Below are positions 36,690-45,725 of a stretch of 64,000 nucleotides of DNA, piece by piece. The translations under genes and the position numbers were made by a program. The notes below the pieces were generated by a model, which saw nothing but the letters and a program-made list of their open reading frames with translations, made no database searches and was not told where the DNA came from. Position 1 is the stretch's first letter. Each line of letters starts with the position of its first letter. Source of the DNA: Spirosoma oryzicola (lineage in GTDB: Bacteria > Bacteroidota > Bacteroidia > Cytophagales > Spirosomataceae); NCBI RefSeq assembly GCF_021233055.1, contig NZ_CP089538.1, forward strand, positions 1,035,501-1,099,500, in the 5' to 3' direction.

Positions 36690-36752
36690 GAAGTGAAATA
36701 GGCGGACGAGCTTGGGCCACTGCTCTTTTATTCCCTCGTTCGCTTATTAAAC

Positions 36753-38000
36753 ATGGATCGCGTCTTACCTAAACGTTTCTGGACAAACCAACGTATCGCC
36801 ATTTTCGCAGGGGGTACGCTGGTCGTGAGTTTATTAGCATACACATTTTTGTTCGCCGACCGCCGGTCGAAGCTGAACGTCGAAAAAGATAAAATAACCG
36901 TATCGAACGTAGCCACCGGACCTTTCGAAGATTTTATTGCCGTTACGGGCGTGGTGCAGCCGCTAAAAACCATTCGGCTGGACGCTATCGAAGGCGGTTA
37001 TGTAACGCAGAAATTGGTCGAAGGGGGGAACATGGTTAAAAAAGGCGAGGTGCTGCTGAAATTGGAGAACCAAAGCTTAAAACTAAGCTTCCTGCAATCC
37101 GAGACCGAAGCCAACCGACTTGTCAACGACTTACAAACTACCCGCCAGCGCTTACAGGTCGAGCGGTTTACGCTCCGTAAAACACTGGCCGATCTCGATG
37201 CCCAAATCGATCAGTTAAAAGATACCTACGACCGTCAGGCTAAGCTATACAAAGATAAAGTCGTGTCGGAAGAAGACTACCTGAAAGCCAAGCGTGCCTA
37301 CGAGCGGATGGCGGGCCAACGTACGATTGAAGTCGAAACGCAGAAGTACCAGGAGCAGAATGCTAAGATACAGATCAAGCAACTCGAAGAGACACTGCAA
37401 CGCACGCAGCGCAACGTTGCGCTCTGGCAGCAGACTCTGGACAATCTAGTTGTGAAAGCACCGGTTTCGGGACAGCTGTCGAGCATCGATGTAGAAGTGG
37501 GCTCGAACATCAACCGGGGACAGAACATTGGCCAGATCGATGATTTGAACGGGTTTAAAATGCGCGTGGGCGTTGATGAACATTACATTAGCCGCGTATT
37601 TTCGGGCTTGAAAGGTTCATTTGAATTCAACGGTAAAACGCACGAGCTGGAGATCAGCCGCGTGTATCCCGAAGTGAAAAGCGGCCGGTTTGAAGTCGAT
37701 ATGAATTTTCCAAAAGGTGCGCCCGAAGGCATCAAGCGGGGGCAGTCGTCACCTATTCAATTGGAACTGGGTAAAGCCGCTAAAGCAACGCTGCTGCCGG
37801 TTGGTGGCTTCTTCTCCGACACGGGCGGTAACTGGGTGTATGTGCTGGATAAGTCGGGTAAGCGGGCCGTGAAGAGACAAATCACATTAGGTCGCAAGAA
37901 TCCTGAGTATTACGAAGTGCTGGACGGCCTACAACCCGGTGATCAGGTTATTACGAGTTCCTACGAGAATTTTGGTGACAACGAAGTACTTGAATTTTAA
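36753..38000 (+). CDS. Periplasmic adaptor subunit (HlyD/MacA-type)
   Basis: A 415-residue membrane-fusion protein. One N-terminal helix at about 16-34 anchors it. A biotinyl-lipoyl-like half occurs at about 60-105 (GGYVTQKLVEGGNMVKKGEV), followed by a long coiled-coil hairpin (about 110-225, rich in Leu/Gln/Glu/Arg). A second lipoyl half (VVKAPVSGQLSSIDVEVGS) and beta-barrel domains follow. In MacAB-type systems the adaptor links an ABC permease to an outer-membrane exit duct. It heads the unit adaptor-ATPase-permease-permease. No TolC-type gene is nearby, so the outer-membrane partner must lie elsewhere, or none is used. Confidence 0.93.
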   Translation: MDRVLPKRFWTNQRIAIFAGGTLVVSLLAYTFLFADRRSKLNVEKDKITVSNVATGPFEDFIAVTGVVQPLKTIRLDAIEGGYVTQKLVEGGNMVKKGEVLLKLENQSLKLSFLQSETEANRLVNDLQTTRQRLQVERFTLRKTLADLDAQIDQLKDTYDRQAKLYKDKVVSEEDYLKAKRAYERMAGQRTIEVETQKYQEQNAKIQIKQLEETLQRTQRNVALWQQTLDNLVVKAPVSGQLSSIDVEVGSNINRGQNIGQIDDLNGFKMRVGVDEHYISRVFSGLKGSFEFNGKTHELEISRVYPEVKSGRFEVDMNFPKGAPEGIKRGQSSPIQLELGKAAKATLLPVGGFFSDTGGNWVYVLDKSGKRAVKRQITLGRKNPEYYEVLDGLQPGDQVITSSYENFGDNEVLEF

Positions 38001-38009
38001 TCTTTTTTT

Positions 38010-38157
38010 GACAGGATTTACAGCCGGGCCGCCGGGCGGATTGAATGATTTCAATTGTCTGCTTTATCCTGTCAAAAAACACGAATCGTAGGGCTGCTCA
38101 TAGGATTGCCATGATTTCAATTGTCTATTTAATCATGTCAATCCTGTAAATCCTGTC
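38010..38157. repeat. Repeat-rich spacer between adaptor and ATPase genes
   Basis: GACAGGATTTACAG (38010-38023) and its exact complement (38144-38157) bound a spacer that also holds two copies of GATTTCAATTGTCT. Another ATCCTGTAAATCCTG copy follows just upstream of the ATPase gene. The motif ATCCTGTAAATCCTGTC looks like a short dispersed repeat. The inverted copies could form a long-loop hairpin in the mRNA. Confidence 0.65.
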
Positions 38158-38197
38158 GAATAAAACATGATCCTGTAAATCCTGCCAAGAAAAAAAT

Positions 38198-38875
38198 ATG
38201 ATCCAGACAGTCAACCTTCAAAAACTCTTCGCCACCGAAGAAGTAGAAACCACCGCCCTGAACGGCATCAACATGGAAGTGCGCGATGGCGAATTTGTTG
38301 CCATCATGGGCCCGTCCGGTTGTGGCAAGTCCACCTTGCTGAATATCCTTGGTTTGCTGGACAACCCAAGCGAAGGTGAATACAATTTCTACGGAACACC
38401 CGTTGCCCGAATGACGGAGCGCCAGCGGGCACAACTGCGTAAAGGGTCCATCGGGTTTGTGTTTCAAAGCTTCAACCTGATCGACGAATTGACGGTTTAT
38501 GAAAACGTTGAGCTACCGCTGTTGTACCTGAAAACGCCCCCCGACGAGCGTAAAGCGCGGGTTGAAGAGGCTCTGGAACGGATGAGTATCATGCACCGGC
38601 GGAATCACTTTCCGCAGCAACTCTCGGGTGGTCAGCAGCAACGGACAGCCATTGCGCGGGCGGTTGTCGCCAAACCAAAGCTGATCCTGGCCGATGAACC
38701 GACGGGTAACCTCGACTCGAAAAATGGAGAAGAGGTGATGAAACTACTGGGCGAACTGAACGACGAAGGCACCACGATCATCATGGTAACGCACTCACCC
38801 TACGATGCTGGATTTGCGCACCGGATCGTGAACCTGTTCGATGGTAAAGTGGTGACCGAAAATTTCCACGTATAA
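38198..38875 (+). CDS. ABC transporter ATP-binding protein (MacB/LolD-type)
   Basis: A 225-residue nucleotide-binding protein. It has Walker [10 protein letters not shown] at residues 38-46, a Q-loop [19 protein letters not shown], the signature [14 protein letters not shown], Walker [14 protein letters not shown] and an H-loop (VTHSP). This is the typical MacB/LolD/FtsE sequence style. It is the only ATPase gene in the region, although eight permease genes follow. It may therefore energise several of them, or other ATPases are encoded elsewhere. Confidence 0.95.
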   Translation: MIQTVNLQKLFATEEVETTALNGINMEVRDGEFVAIMGPSGCGKSTLLNILGLLDNPSEGEYNFYGTPVARMTERQRAQLRKGSIGFVFQSFNLIDELTVYENVELPLLYLKTPPDERKARVEEALERMSIMHRRNHFPQQLSGGQQQRTAIARAVVAKPKLILADEPTGNLDSKNGEEVMKLLGELNDEGTTIIMVTHSPYDAGFAHRIVNLFDGKVVTENFHV

Positions 38876-38997
38876 CCCGAAACGGGGTTTAAACCGATTG
38901 CTAGAAATAAATAGGCGGCTGAGAAACGGCCTGTCTAATTCCGCGCATCTTTTTAGTGCTGTTGATGGCTCTGTTTCGACTTTTATCCTGAACCCTT

Positions 38998-41364
38998 ATG
39001 CTCCGCAATTACTTCAAAATCGCTGTTCGAAGTCTGCTCAAGCACAAACTTTACTCGGGTATCAACGTGTTTGGGCTGGCGCTTGGCATGGCCTGTAGTC
39101 TGTTGATTGGCCTGTGGGTAAAGGACGAGTTGAGCTATGACCTGTTTTTGCCCGACGCGGAGCGTATTTGCTTTGTACGAGTCAACTTCACGAATCCAAA
39201 TGATCCTGCGGCTGACATTGCCACCAATTTTGTGACGCCCGGCCCGTTGCAGGAAGCCATCGCCAAAGACGTTCCCGAAGTAGCGGCCACTGTTAAAACG
39301 GATTACGGCCCGGAATACCTGATCAAAGTCGGTGATAAGACAGCCAAAGAACGCGGCCATTTTGCTACCGATGATTTCTTCGGCGTGTTCAATTTGCCCG
39401 TCGTTGCCGGTAATCCTAAAGCGGCTCTGAAACAGCCCAATCAAATCATCCTCACCCGAACAGTCGCCGAGAAGTTCTTCCCGAATGGGGAGGCTTTAGG
39501 ACAAAAACTTCAGCTGAATAACGATAAATACTACGTAGTAGGAGCTGTGATTGAGGATGTTCCGCATAACTCCAATCTGCAATTTGGCTGGCTTGTCAAC
39601 TGGAACGTTCAGGCGCAGGACTGGATGAAAACCTGGGGAAATAACTCTTTCAGAACGTATGTTCGGCTAAAACCACACACCACCGTGGCGCAGGCCGAAG
39701 CCGCCATGAGTACCATTTATCCGCGCCACGCGGGTAAAAATTTCGCGACTGGGCGACCGACGCTTCAGCCGCTTACCGATCTACATCTGTATTCGGATTA
39801 CAAAAATGGAAAGAGCGTGGGTGGACGTATCGAATACGTTCGCGTTTTTGCGTTGGTGGCTTTGTTTATCCTGCTGATTGCCTGCGTTAACTTCATGAAT
39901 CTGGCCACGGCCCGCTCGGCAACCCGCGCTAAAGAAGTAGGCGTTCGCAAAGTAGTTGGGGCCTTACGTTCGTCATTGGCGGGGCAGTTTCTAAGCGAAT
40001 CCGTGCTGACAAGTCTGCTGGCGGCTACGTTGTCGCTGGGCTTTGTATGGCTTGCGTTACCGTCATTCAATACGGTGTCCGGTACTACATTAACCCTCGA
40101 TCTGACCGATCCAGTACTCTGGCTCATTGTGCTGGGATTAACGATCATTACGGGCGTGCTGTCGGGAAGTTATCCGGCGCTGTTTCTGTCCTCGTTACAG
40201 CCTATTAAAATTTTGAAAGGCCGCCTTCAGGTAGGCACGGGGCCTGCGCTGTTTCGTCGGGCTCTGGTTGTTTTTCAGTTTTCGCTGTCTGTTTTCCTGA
40301 TTGTCGGTATGATGGCAGTCAGTAAACAAATGAATTACCTACGTACCAAAAACCTCGGTCTCGACCGTGAAAACGTGTTGTACTGGCCTATCGAGGGCTT
40401 TTCCGAAACAAAACAATACGAAGCGTTCCAGCGCGAAGTTGTCCGGTTACCGTCGATTGCCTCAGCCACTACGGCTGGGTCGTTACCAATCGACATCCAG
40501 GGTTCATCGGGCGATTTGCAATGGCCGGGGAAAGATCCGCGTCAGGACAATCAGGTATTCGCTATGTTTGTGGGTAGTGATTTTGCCCGGACGATGAACA
40601 TCAAACTGGCCGACGGACGTGACTTTCAGGCCAGCAGCCCCGCCGACTCATCGAACTATATCATCAATGAAGCAACGGCCCGGTTGATGCATATGAAAGA
40701 CCCGGTCGGTAAAGAAGTGCAATTCTGGATGGGAAAAGGTCGGATTGTTGGGGTGCTGAAAGATTTTCACATGCAGTCGCTTCACGAAACCATCAAGCCG
40801 ATTATACTTTGCTTCAACTACCTGAACACAAGCTATCTGCTGGTAAAGACCCGGCCTGGGCAAACCCAGCAGGCGATTGCGGATCTGGAAAAGCTGTCCA
40901 AAGGATACAACCCGAACTACCCGTTCAATTTTCATTTCCTGGATGAAGAATACGAAAAGCTGTACCGGGCCGAGCAGCAGGTGCATACGCTAATTAACTA
41001 TTTCGGAGTACTGGCTATTTTGATTTCGTGTCTGGGCTTATTTGGTCTGGCCGCATTTACGGCCGAGCAGCGCCGGAAAGAAATTGGCGTTCGTAAAGTG
41101 TTGGGAGCCAGCGTTACCAACATCGTTGGGCTACTGTCGCAGGATTTCCTCAAACTGGTTCTGATTGCGCTCGTGCTGGCTTCCCCCTTGGCGTGGTGGG
41201 CGTTGAGCAAATGGCTCGATACGTTTGCTTACCAGACGGAGCTAACGTGGTGGCTCTTCGGAGTGGCGGGTGCTCTGGCTATTGTTATTGCGTTCCTGAC
41301 CGTAAGTTATCAAAGTATCAAAGCCGCTCTGGTCAACCCGGTTACTAGTCTGAAAGCCGAATAA
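38998..41364 (+). CDS. MacB/FtsX-type ABC permease, paralogue 1
   Basis: A 788-residue permease made of two similar halves. Each half has a large periplasmic MacB-type core domain and an FtsX membrane block. The N-terminal helix is at about 20-40. The first coupling loop reads AKEVGVRKVVGA (after LLIACVNFMNLATA), the second RRKEIGVRKVLGA, and the C terminus is NPVTSLKAE. It starts at the ATG at 38998, 122 bases after the ATPase gene, and is the best candidate for that ATPase's direct partner. Proteins of this kind do not form a classical channel but transmit force to the periplasm (mechanotransmission). The substrate is unknown. Confidence 0.93.
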   Translation: MLRNYFKIAVRSLLKHKLYSGINVFGLALGMACSLLIGLWVKDELSYDLFLPDAERICFVRVNFTNPNDPAADIATNFVTPGPLQEAIAKDVPEVAATVKTDYGPEYLIKVGDKTAKERGHFATDDFFGVFNLPVVAGNPKAALKQPNQIILTRTVAEKFFPNGEALGQKLQLNNDKYYVVGAVIEDVPHNSNLQFGWLVNWNVQAQDWMKTWGNNSFRTYVRLKPHTTVAQAEAAMSTIYPRHAGKNFATGRPTLQPLTDLHLYSDYKNGKSVGGRIEYVRVFALVALFILLIACVNFMNLATARSATRAKEVGVRKVVGALRSSLAGQFLSESVLTSLLAATLSLGFVWLALPSFNTVSGTTLTLDLTDPVLWLIVLGLTIITGVLSGSYPALFLSSLQPIKILKGRLQVGTGPALFRRALVVFQFSLSVFLIVGMMAVSKQMNYLRTKNLGLDRENVLYWPIEGFSETKQYEAFQREVVRLPSIASATTAGSLPIDIQGSSGDLQWPGKDPRQDNQVFAMFVGSDFARTMNIKLADGRDFQASSPADSSNYIINEATARLMHMKDPVGKEVQFWMGKGRIVGVLKDFHMQSLHETIKPIILCFNYLNTSYLLVKTRPGQTQQAIADLEKLSKGYNPNYPFNFHFLDEEYEKLYRAEQQVHTLINYFGVLAILISCLGLFGLAAFTAEQRRKEIGVRKVLGASVTNIVGLLSQDFLKLVLIALVLASPLAWWALSKWLDTFAYQTELTWWLFGVAGALAIVIAFLTVSYQSIKAALVNPVTSLKAE

Positions 41365-41412
41365 CATCACAGTGCTATACGAAAACAAGTATGGCCTATT
41401 ATCATACCGTTT

Positions 41413-43830
41413 ATGCTTCGTAACTACCTCAAGGTTGCTTTCCGAACGCTTTGGAAAAACCGAACGCACACCTTTATCAATGTCATTGGCTTGTCGGTGG
41501 CGTTTGGCACATGCATCCTGTTGTTTCTGACGGCTACTTTCGAACTGTCGTACGACCACTTTCATACCGATTCAAACCGGATTTTTCGGCTGCATTTCCT
41601 GTCGTCAAATCGGGATGGTTCGGTTAACAAAGAGTCGCCTATGCCTTTCCCGATTTCGCCCGCGCTGAAAGCCGAATTCCCCGAACTAGAAGGGGTGACG
41701 CGCTGGTTTGATCGGAGCGCGAGCGTTCGACGGAATGACCAGACGTACACCAAAGATGTTCGGATGGTAGACGCCGATTTCCTGCACATGTTTACGTTTC
41801 CGCTCCAGAAGGGAAATACCCGGACGGCTATGAACAGCCTAAGTGATATCGTCATCAGCGGAAACATGGCCAAAGATATTTTTGGTAGCGAAGACCCTGT
41901 CGGTAAACCACTTCAACTACGGCTAAACAATGAATGGAAGGCATTTACCGTAACCGGTGTTATCAACAATGCCCCAAAAAACTCGTCGTTCGAATATGAT
42001 GCGTTTATTCGGAGTGAGAACGCGGGCGACTATGCCGATAATAAAGGCCGCTGGGATCACGGTAGCCATGATGTTTACGTCAAGCTAAAGCCCGGTACGG
42101 ACCCGCAAACGCTGCAACGACGTACGCAGGCGCTGATGAACAAGTATTTTGCTTCCGATATGAAGGAACGGCAGGAGCAGGGGTACCCGAAAAATGAACT
42201 GGGTTTTCAGCGAAGCCTGATACTTCAACCGCTGCTGGACGTTCACTTCGACACTGAAACGACGCATGGTGCCGGTATCAGCCGCACCTACGTATTCACG
42301 CTGATGCTCGTTGGCCTGTTCATTCTGGCGATTGCCTGCATCAATTTCATCAACCTGACCATTGCGCAGTCGCTTTCTCGGGCGCGGGAAGTCGGGGTAC
42401 GGAAGTCGCTGGGGGCGCAGCGGGGGCAACTGTTCGGCCAGATCTGGGGCGAAACCGTGCTACTGTGTTTCGGTGCGTTGCTCATCGGGTTAGGTCTGGC
42501 TTATGGTCTGCTACCGGTATTCAATCGGCTGTTCAGAAGCCAGCTGACGCTGTCCGACTTTCTCCAGCCAACCGTTTTGTTGACAACGATCCTGGGCTTT
42601 TTGCTGATCACCTTGGTCGCGGGCGGTTATCCATCCTGGTTTGTAACCCGCTTCAATGCGGTGGAAGTGCTTAAAGGAAAAGTGAAAGTGAGCCGTCCCG
42701 GATTACTGCGTAATTCACTGATCGTAACGCAGTTCACAATAGCCTGTCTGCTGATTGTCTGTACCGTTATTGTCCGCCAGCAGATTACGTACCTTCAGCA
42801 GAAACCGGTGGGGCTGGATAAAGAGCAGGTCGTTAGCATACCGGTCGGCAACGGACTAAACGGCAACGACGTACTGAAAACCATGCGCGACCGGCTGTCC
42901 AATCAACCCAACATCGTGGCTGTGTCGGGTTCCGGCGTCAACATTGGCGCGGGGCTCGACGGGAGTTCGTCGCGGTCCATATACGGATTTATGTACGGTA
43001 AACGCGACGTCAGTTGTGACTGGCTACGCGTCGATACGGATTATTTGAAAACAATGGGTATCAAGCTGCTGCAAGGACGCGACTTTAGCCCTAGTTTCAG
43101 CACCGACTCCAGCTCGAGCGTGCTGATTACGCAAAGCATGGCCAAGGCGTTAGGCGAAACGAATCCGGTGGGCAAGTTTATCAAGCCTGACAATAAGACG
43201 TTCCAGATCGTTGGTGTCGTTGCGGACTTCAATCTATACTCGCTGCACCAGGAAGCAAAACCCATTGCTTTACAAATGCAGTCGAGCTTGCCCATTCAGT
43301 ACATTCTCGTGCGGGTGAACCCCCAGAATCTAACGGGCGCGATGGAAACCATTAAGGCATCCTGGAAATTGATAGCGCCCAAACAAGAATTTATCGGCTC
43401 GTTTCTGGACGAAAACACCGAACGCTGGTACAAACGAGAACGACGACTGGCAAATATCTTCTCATCGGCCGCCGGTATTGCTATCGTGCTGTCGTGCATG
43501 GGTCTGTTCGCGATTGCTTTGCTTACCATTCGGCAGCGGACCAAAGAGATCGGCGTTCGGAAAGTGCTGGGTGCGTCGGTGTTTAGCATTGTCGGACTGC
43601 TCTCCCGCGATTTTCTCAAACTGGTCATTGCGGCTATTATCATCGCATCGCCGATTGCCTGGTACGCGATGGATCAATGGCTGGCCGATTTCGCTTACAA
43701 AATTGACATCGAGTGGTGGGTGTTTGCGCTGTCGGGAATTCTCGCTATCGTGATTGCGCTCCTGACGGTGAGTTTCCAGAGTATCAAAGCCGCTTTAATG
43801 AATCCGGTTAAATCGCTCCGTAGTGAGTAA
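41413..43830 (+). CDS. MacB/FtsX-type ABC permease, paralogue 2
   Basis: The 805-residue protein has the same two-half design, with coupling loops AREVGVRKSLGA and RTKEIGVRKVLGA and the C terminus NPVKSLRSE. It lies 48 bases after paralogue 1 and before a strong terminator, so it is the last gene of the adaptor-ATPase-permease unit. With paralogue 1 it could form a heterodimer under the one ATPase. Its periplasmic part (about 45-285) differs strongly from paralogue 1, while the membrane blocks are alike. Confidence 0.93.
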   Translation: MLRNYLKVAFRTLWKNRTHTFINVIGLSVAFGTCILLFLTATFELSYDHFHTDSNRIFRLHFLSSNRDGSVNKESPMPFPISPALKAEFPELEGVTRWFDRSASVRRNDQTYTKDVRMVDADFLHMFTFPLQKGNTRTAMNSLSDIVISGNMAKDIFGSEDPVGKPLQLRLNNEWKAFTVTGVINNAPKNSSFEYDAFIRSENAGDYADNKGRWDHGSHDVYVKLKPGTDPQTLQRRTQALMNKYFASDMKERQEQGYPKNELGFQRSLILQPLLDVHFDTETTHGAGISRTYVFTLMLVGLFILAIACINFINLTIAQSLSRAREVGVRKSLGAQRGQLFGQIWGETVLLCFGALLIGLGLAYGLLPVFNRLFRSQLTLSDFLQPTVLLTTILGFLLITLVAGGYPSWFVTRFNAVEVLKGKVKVSRPGLLRNSLIVTQFTIACLLIVCTVIVRQQITYLQQKPVGLDKEQVVSIPVGNGLNGNDVLKTMRDRLSNQPNIVAVSGSGVNIGAGLDGSSSRSIYGFMYGKRDVSCDWLRVDTDYLKTMGIKLLQGRDFSPSFSTDSSSSVLITQSMAKALGETNPVGKFIKPDNKTFQIVGVVADFNLYSLHQEAKPIALQMQSSLPIQYILVRVNPQNLTGAMETIKASWKLIAPKQEFIGSFLDENTERWYKRERRLANIFSSAAGIAIVLSCMGLFAIALLTIRQRTKEIGVRKVLGASVFSIVGLLSRDFLKLVIAAIIIASPIAWYAMDQWLADFAYKIDIEWWVFALSGILAIVIALLTVSFQSIKAALMNPVKSLRSE

Positions 43831-43882
43831 ATAACCACTGGTCTACGCCTTCGGAAAGAAATACTGTTTATTGTTCTTAAAA

Positions 43883-43912
43883 AAAGCCTGGACACAATTG
43901 TATCCAGGCTTT
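43883..43912 (+). terminator. Intrinsic terminator after permease 2
   Basis: AAAGCCTGGA (43883-43892) pairs perfectly with TCCAGGCTTT (43903-43912) around ten bases, preceded by an A-run and followed by TCTGTTT. It lies about 50 bases beyond the permease stop. Confidence 0.85.
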
Positions 43913-44048
43913 CTGTTTAACGAAAAATCAGTGCGTAAAAGTAACAGGTAGTTTTCCGTGAGGCTATTACATTTGTGTCAAAAAATATATAATTCAGGTA
44001 GGATTGATTGCCGTGAACGGTGGTGTCGGCGGGGCCGCCCGCGCGGTT

Positions 44049-44143
44049 CTCAAAACCGACACGGATTGTTGACGCCGAGTGTCGGTTTCTCAAAACCGAC
44101 ACGGATTGTTGACGCCGAGTGTCGGTTTCTCAAAACCGACACC
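44049..44143. repeat. 40-bp tandem repeat inside the palindromic element
   Basis: Two exact copies (44049-44088 and 44089-44128) and a partial third (44129-44143). Each copy carries its own inverted repeat, AAACCGACAC to GTGTCGGTTT, so each copy alone can fold into a hairpin. Confidence 0.9.
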
Positions 44144-44157
44144 ACTCACCCAGCATC

Positions 44158-44196
44158 ACATCACGTATTTTACGGATTCCGGACAATACGTGATGT
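44158..44196. repeat. 12-bp perfect inverted repeat inside the element
   Basis: ACATCACGTATT (44158-44169) pairs with AATACGTGATGT (44185-44196) around a 15-base loop. Confidence 0.85.
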
Positions 44197-44296
44197 TTTA
44201 AGAACCGCGCGGGCGGCCCCGCCGACACCACCGTTCACAGCAAATCTGACAGGCGTGTGGGATGCGCGGTCGATCATACTCGTCTACGAACAGGCT

Positions 44297-44677
44297 TTAC
44301 CCCAGGACGTGGTTAGCCAGGACTTTTTGCAGATCGTAGATATTTACGCTCTTGTTGAACTTCTTGGTGATGCTGGGCGTCTGTTCACTCGAGATCCATA
44401 TTTTCAACTCCGCGTCCAGATCTAAATGTCCGGCTGTTTCGATGTTGAAGCGCGTGATGGCCCTATACGGAATAGACAGGTAATCGATTTTACGGCCCGT
44501 AACACCTTGCTTATCGACCAGGATTAACCGTTTGTTGGTGAACATAAACATGTCTCGGACAAGCGTAAAGCCAATTTCAATGACTTCGCTGTCCGACAGT
44601 AAATGCCCGTATTCTTTACTGAGTGATTCAGGTGTTACGGTACCTGCGTTGCCTAATAGTGCGGAGAATAAACCCAT
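44297..44677 (-). CDS. Small bacterial PH-domain protein
   Basis: A 126-residue cytoplasmic protein with no signal or membrane helix. The body (SEVIEIGFTLVRDMFMFTNK, then RLILVDKQGVTGRKIDYLSI) and the closing part (FNKSVNIYDLQKVLANHVLG) fit the bacterial PH-like (bPH) fold seen in many small proteins. Such domains are thought to bind proteins or lipids; the function is unknown. It is transcribed away from the permease array and lies between the palindromic element and dyad site B. Confidence 0.85.
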   Translation of the reverse strand: MGLFSALLGNAGTVTPESLSKEYGHLLSDSEVIEIGFTLVRDMFMFTNKRLILVDKQGVTGRKIDYLSIPYRAITRFNIETAGHLDLDAELKIWISSEQTPSITKKFNKSVNIYDLQKVLANHVLG

Positions 44678-44789
44678 GCCACGAACTGTAATTGGTTGAA
44701 CAGGTAAAGTACGATATTCGCACTTTTTACCTTTAAAATTATTTCTATAGTTGCCGCTACGTATTCTTGATTGCTGGAGTCTGGGCTAG

Positions 44790-44825
44790 TGTCCACAGCC
44801 GTACGAAAATGTCCGGTATCGGACA
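44790..44825. promoter_or_regulatory. Tandem dyad with TGTCCG-N4-CGGACA core (site B)
   Basis: TGTCCG-GTAT-CGGACA at 44810-44825 is perfect and is extended by matching A and T bases on both sides. A weaker copy, TGTCCA-CAGC-CGTACG, lies 20 bp upstream at 44790-44805. The sigma-54-like element begins 52 bases after the core. Confidence 0.7.
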
Positions 44826-44877
44826 TTTTTTATGTCGTTTTCTAGTTAATGGTCTGATTAATAGTAAGTTGTTGGTC

Positions 44878-44893
44878 TGGCATGATCCTGGCT
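44878..44893 (+). promoter_or_regulatory. Sigma-54-like -24/-12 element (site B)
   Basis: TGGCATG-ATCC-TGGCT keeps GG at -24 and GC at -12 at the standard spacing, with one mismatch in the TTGCT half. It lies 50 bases upstream of the ATG at 44944. Confidence 0.65.
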
Positions 44894-44943
44894 TTGAATA
44901 GCTACGCATAAGCCTTCTAATTAAGACCTACCCATTGCCGATT

Positions 44944-45534
44944 ATGAAAACGCTACTTACATTATCCCTTCTTGTAATCGGCTTTAGCGCAATGGCGCAA
45001 CGGTCGTCGTTTAGTAAAGAAGTGACGACCGACGGTCAGCAACTTCGTATTCGTGTTGATGCGCAACAGGGGGAGCATTCGGTTCATTACAACCGTTCCT
45101 TCGACGTGTCAGAAATGGACGCCAGAGCTGTCAAAGCACTAGAAAATCACATCCTCGATTCACTAGATCAGGCCTTTGAGGGGCGGTATGCTGGAATGTT
45201 CAACGAACGCAGACACGACGCGAAGCCCAGAAAAAAACAGGAGGAATCGAGTTATACCGTCAGCGTTACGACCAGCACTACCGAGAGTCGCGATGAAACG
45301 GCGGTGGCCAAAGCGACGGGTGAGCTTTCGGCGAGCGATACTACACCTTTGTCGGTTATTCACCGGGAAGACAAAGAGAACGGGCGGCTATGGATGCAGT
45401 ATACGTTTCAACGGGATGGCGACGAGCTCGTGTTTGAGCGTACGGCCAATGTACTCGGCAAAAGCGACCGTGAAAAGAAAGCGATCATCCGGGAAACGGA
45501 GCGTAGCCTGGGCCTTAAATCCGTGAATCAATAA
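44944..45534 (+). CDS. Hypothetical secreted protein
   Basis: A 196-residue protein with a clear signal peptide (MKTLLTLSLLVIGFSAMAQ, cut after about residue 19). The mature part is hydrophilic and charged, with no cysteines and a Ser/Thr-rich middle (VSVTTSTTESRDE), and is probably periplasmic. The family was not recognised. The ATG at 44944 is preferred to the in-frame TTG at 44935 because the signal peptide starts there. It stands directly behind a dyad plus sigma-54-like promoter and in front of permease 3, so it may be a partner or sensor of the permease system. Confidence 0.75.
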   Translation: MKTLLTLSLLVIGFSAMAQRSSFSKEVTTDGQQLRIRVDAQQGEHSVHYNRSFDVSEMDARAVKALENHILDSLDQAFEGRYAGMFNERRHDAKPRKKQEESSYTVSVTTSTTESRDETAVAKATGELSASDTTPLSVIHREDKENGRLWMQYTFQRDGDELVFERTANVLGKSDREKKAIIRETERSLGLKSVNQ

Positions 45535-45560
45535 AAAATACGACCTTCAGAAGGGCCACC

Positions 45561-45584
45561 GGGAGCAAGCGTAATCTTGCTCCC
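45561..45584 (+). terminator. Weak hairpin after the secreted-protein gene
   Basis: GGGAGCAAG pairs with CTTGCTCCC around CGTAAT. Only a short, interrupted T stretch follows (CTGATTCTT), so read-through into permease 3 is possible. Confidence 0.5.
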
Positions 45585-45725
45585 TGATTCTTCATGGACA
45601 ATCAATTCGTTTGCCGAGACTATACAAGCGAAACTGCAACCACATCATGCGGGTAATTTCTTCGGGACGATGTTGGCTGTTGGCGACGGTCGGTGGAGGA
45701 AACGGGCCTATAAATTTGCAACCTC

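Larger units (their letters stand above)
44013..44238. mobile_element. 226-bp palindromic repeat element with 38-bp perfect terminal inverted repeats
   Basis: The ends, 44013-44050 and 44201-44238, are perfect 38-base inverted repeats (GTGAACGGTGGTGTCGGCGG at the left outer end) and very GC-rich. Inside lie 40-bp tandem copies (44049-44143) and a 12-bp inverted repeat (44158-44196). Beyond the perfect ends a weaker match continues (GATTGCC and its near-complement). There is no transposase and no clear target duplication. It may be a MITE-like or REP-like element, or a structured RNA. Confidence 0.75.

Noticed and set aside
44049..44143. Possible CRISPR array (repeated 40-bp units)
   Set aside because: The copies abut directly with no spacers, there are only two and a part, and no cas genes are present.
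43958..44425. 155-codon plus-strand open frame across the palindromic element
   Set aside because: It is open only because of the 40-bp tandem repeats and GC-rich arms, lacks any protein-like pattern and runs into the PH-domain gene on the other strand.
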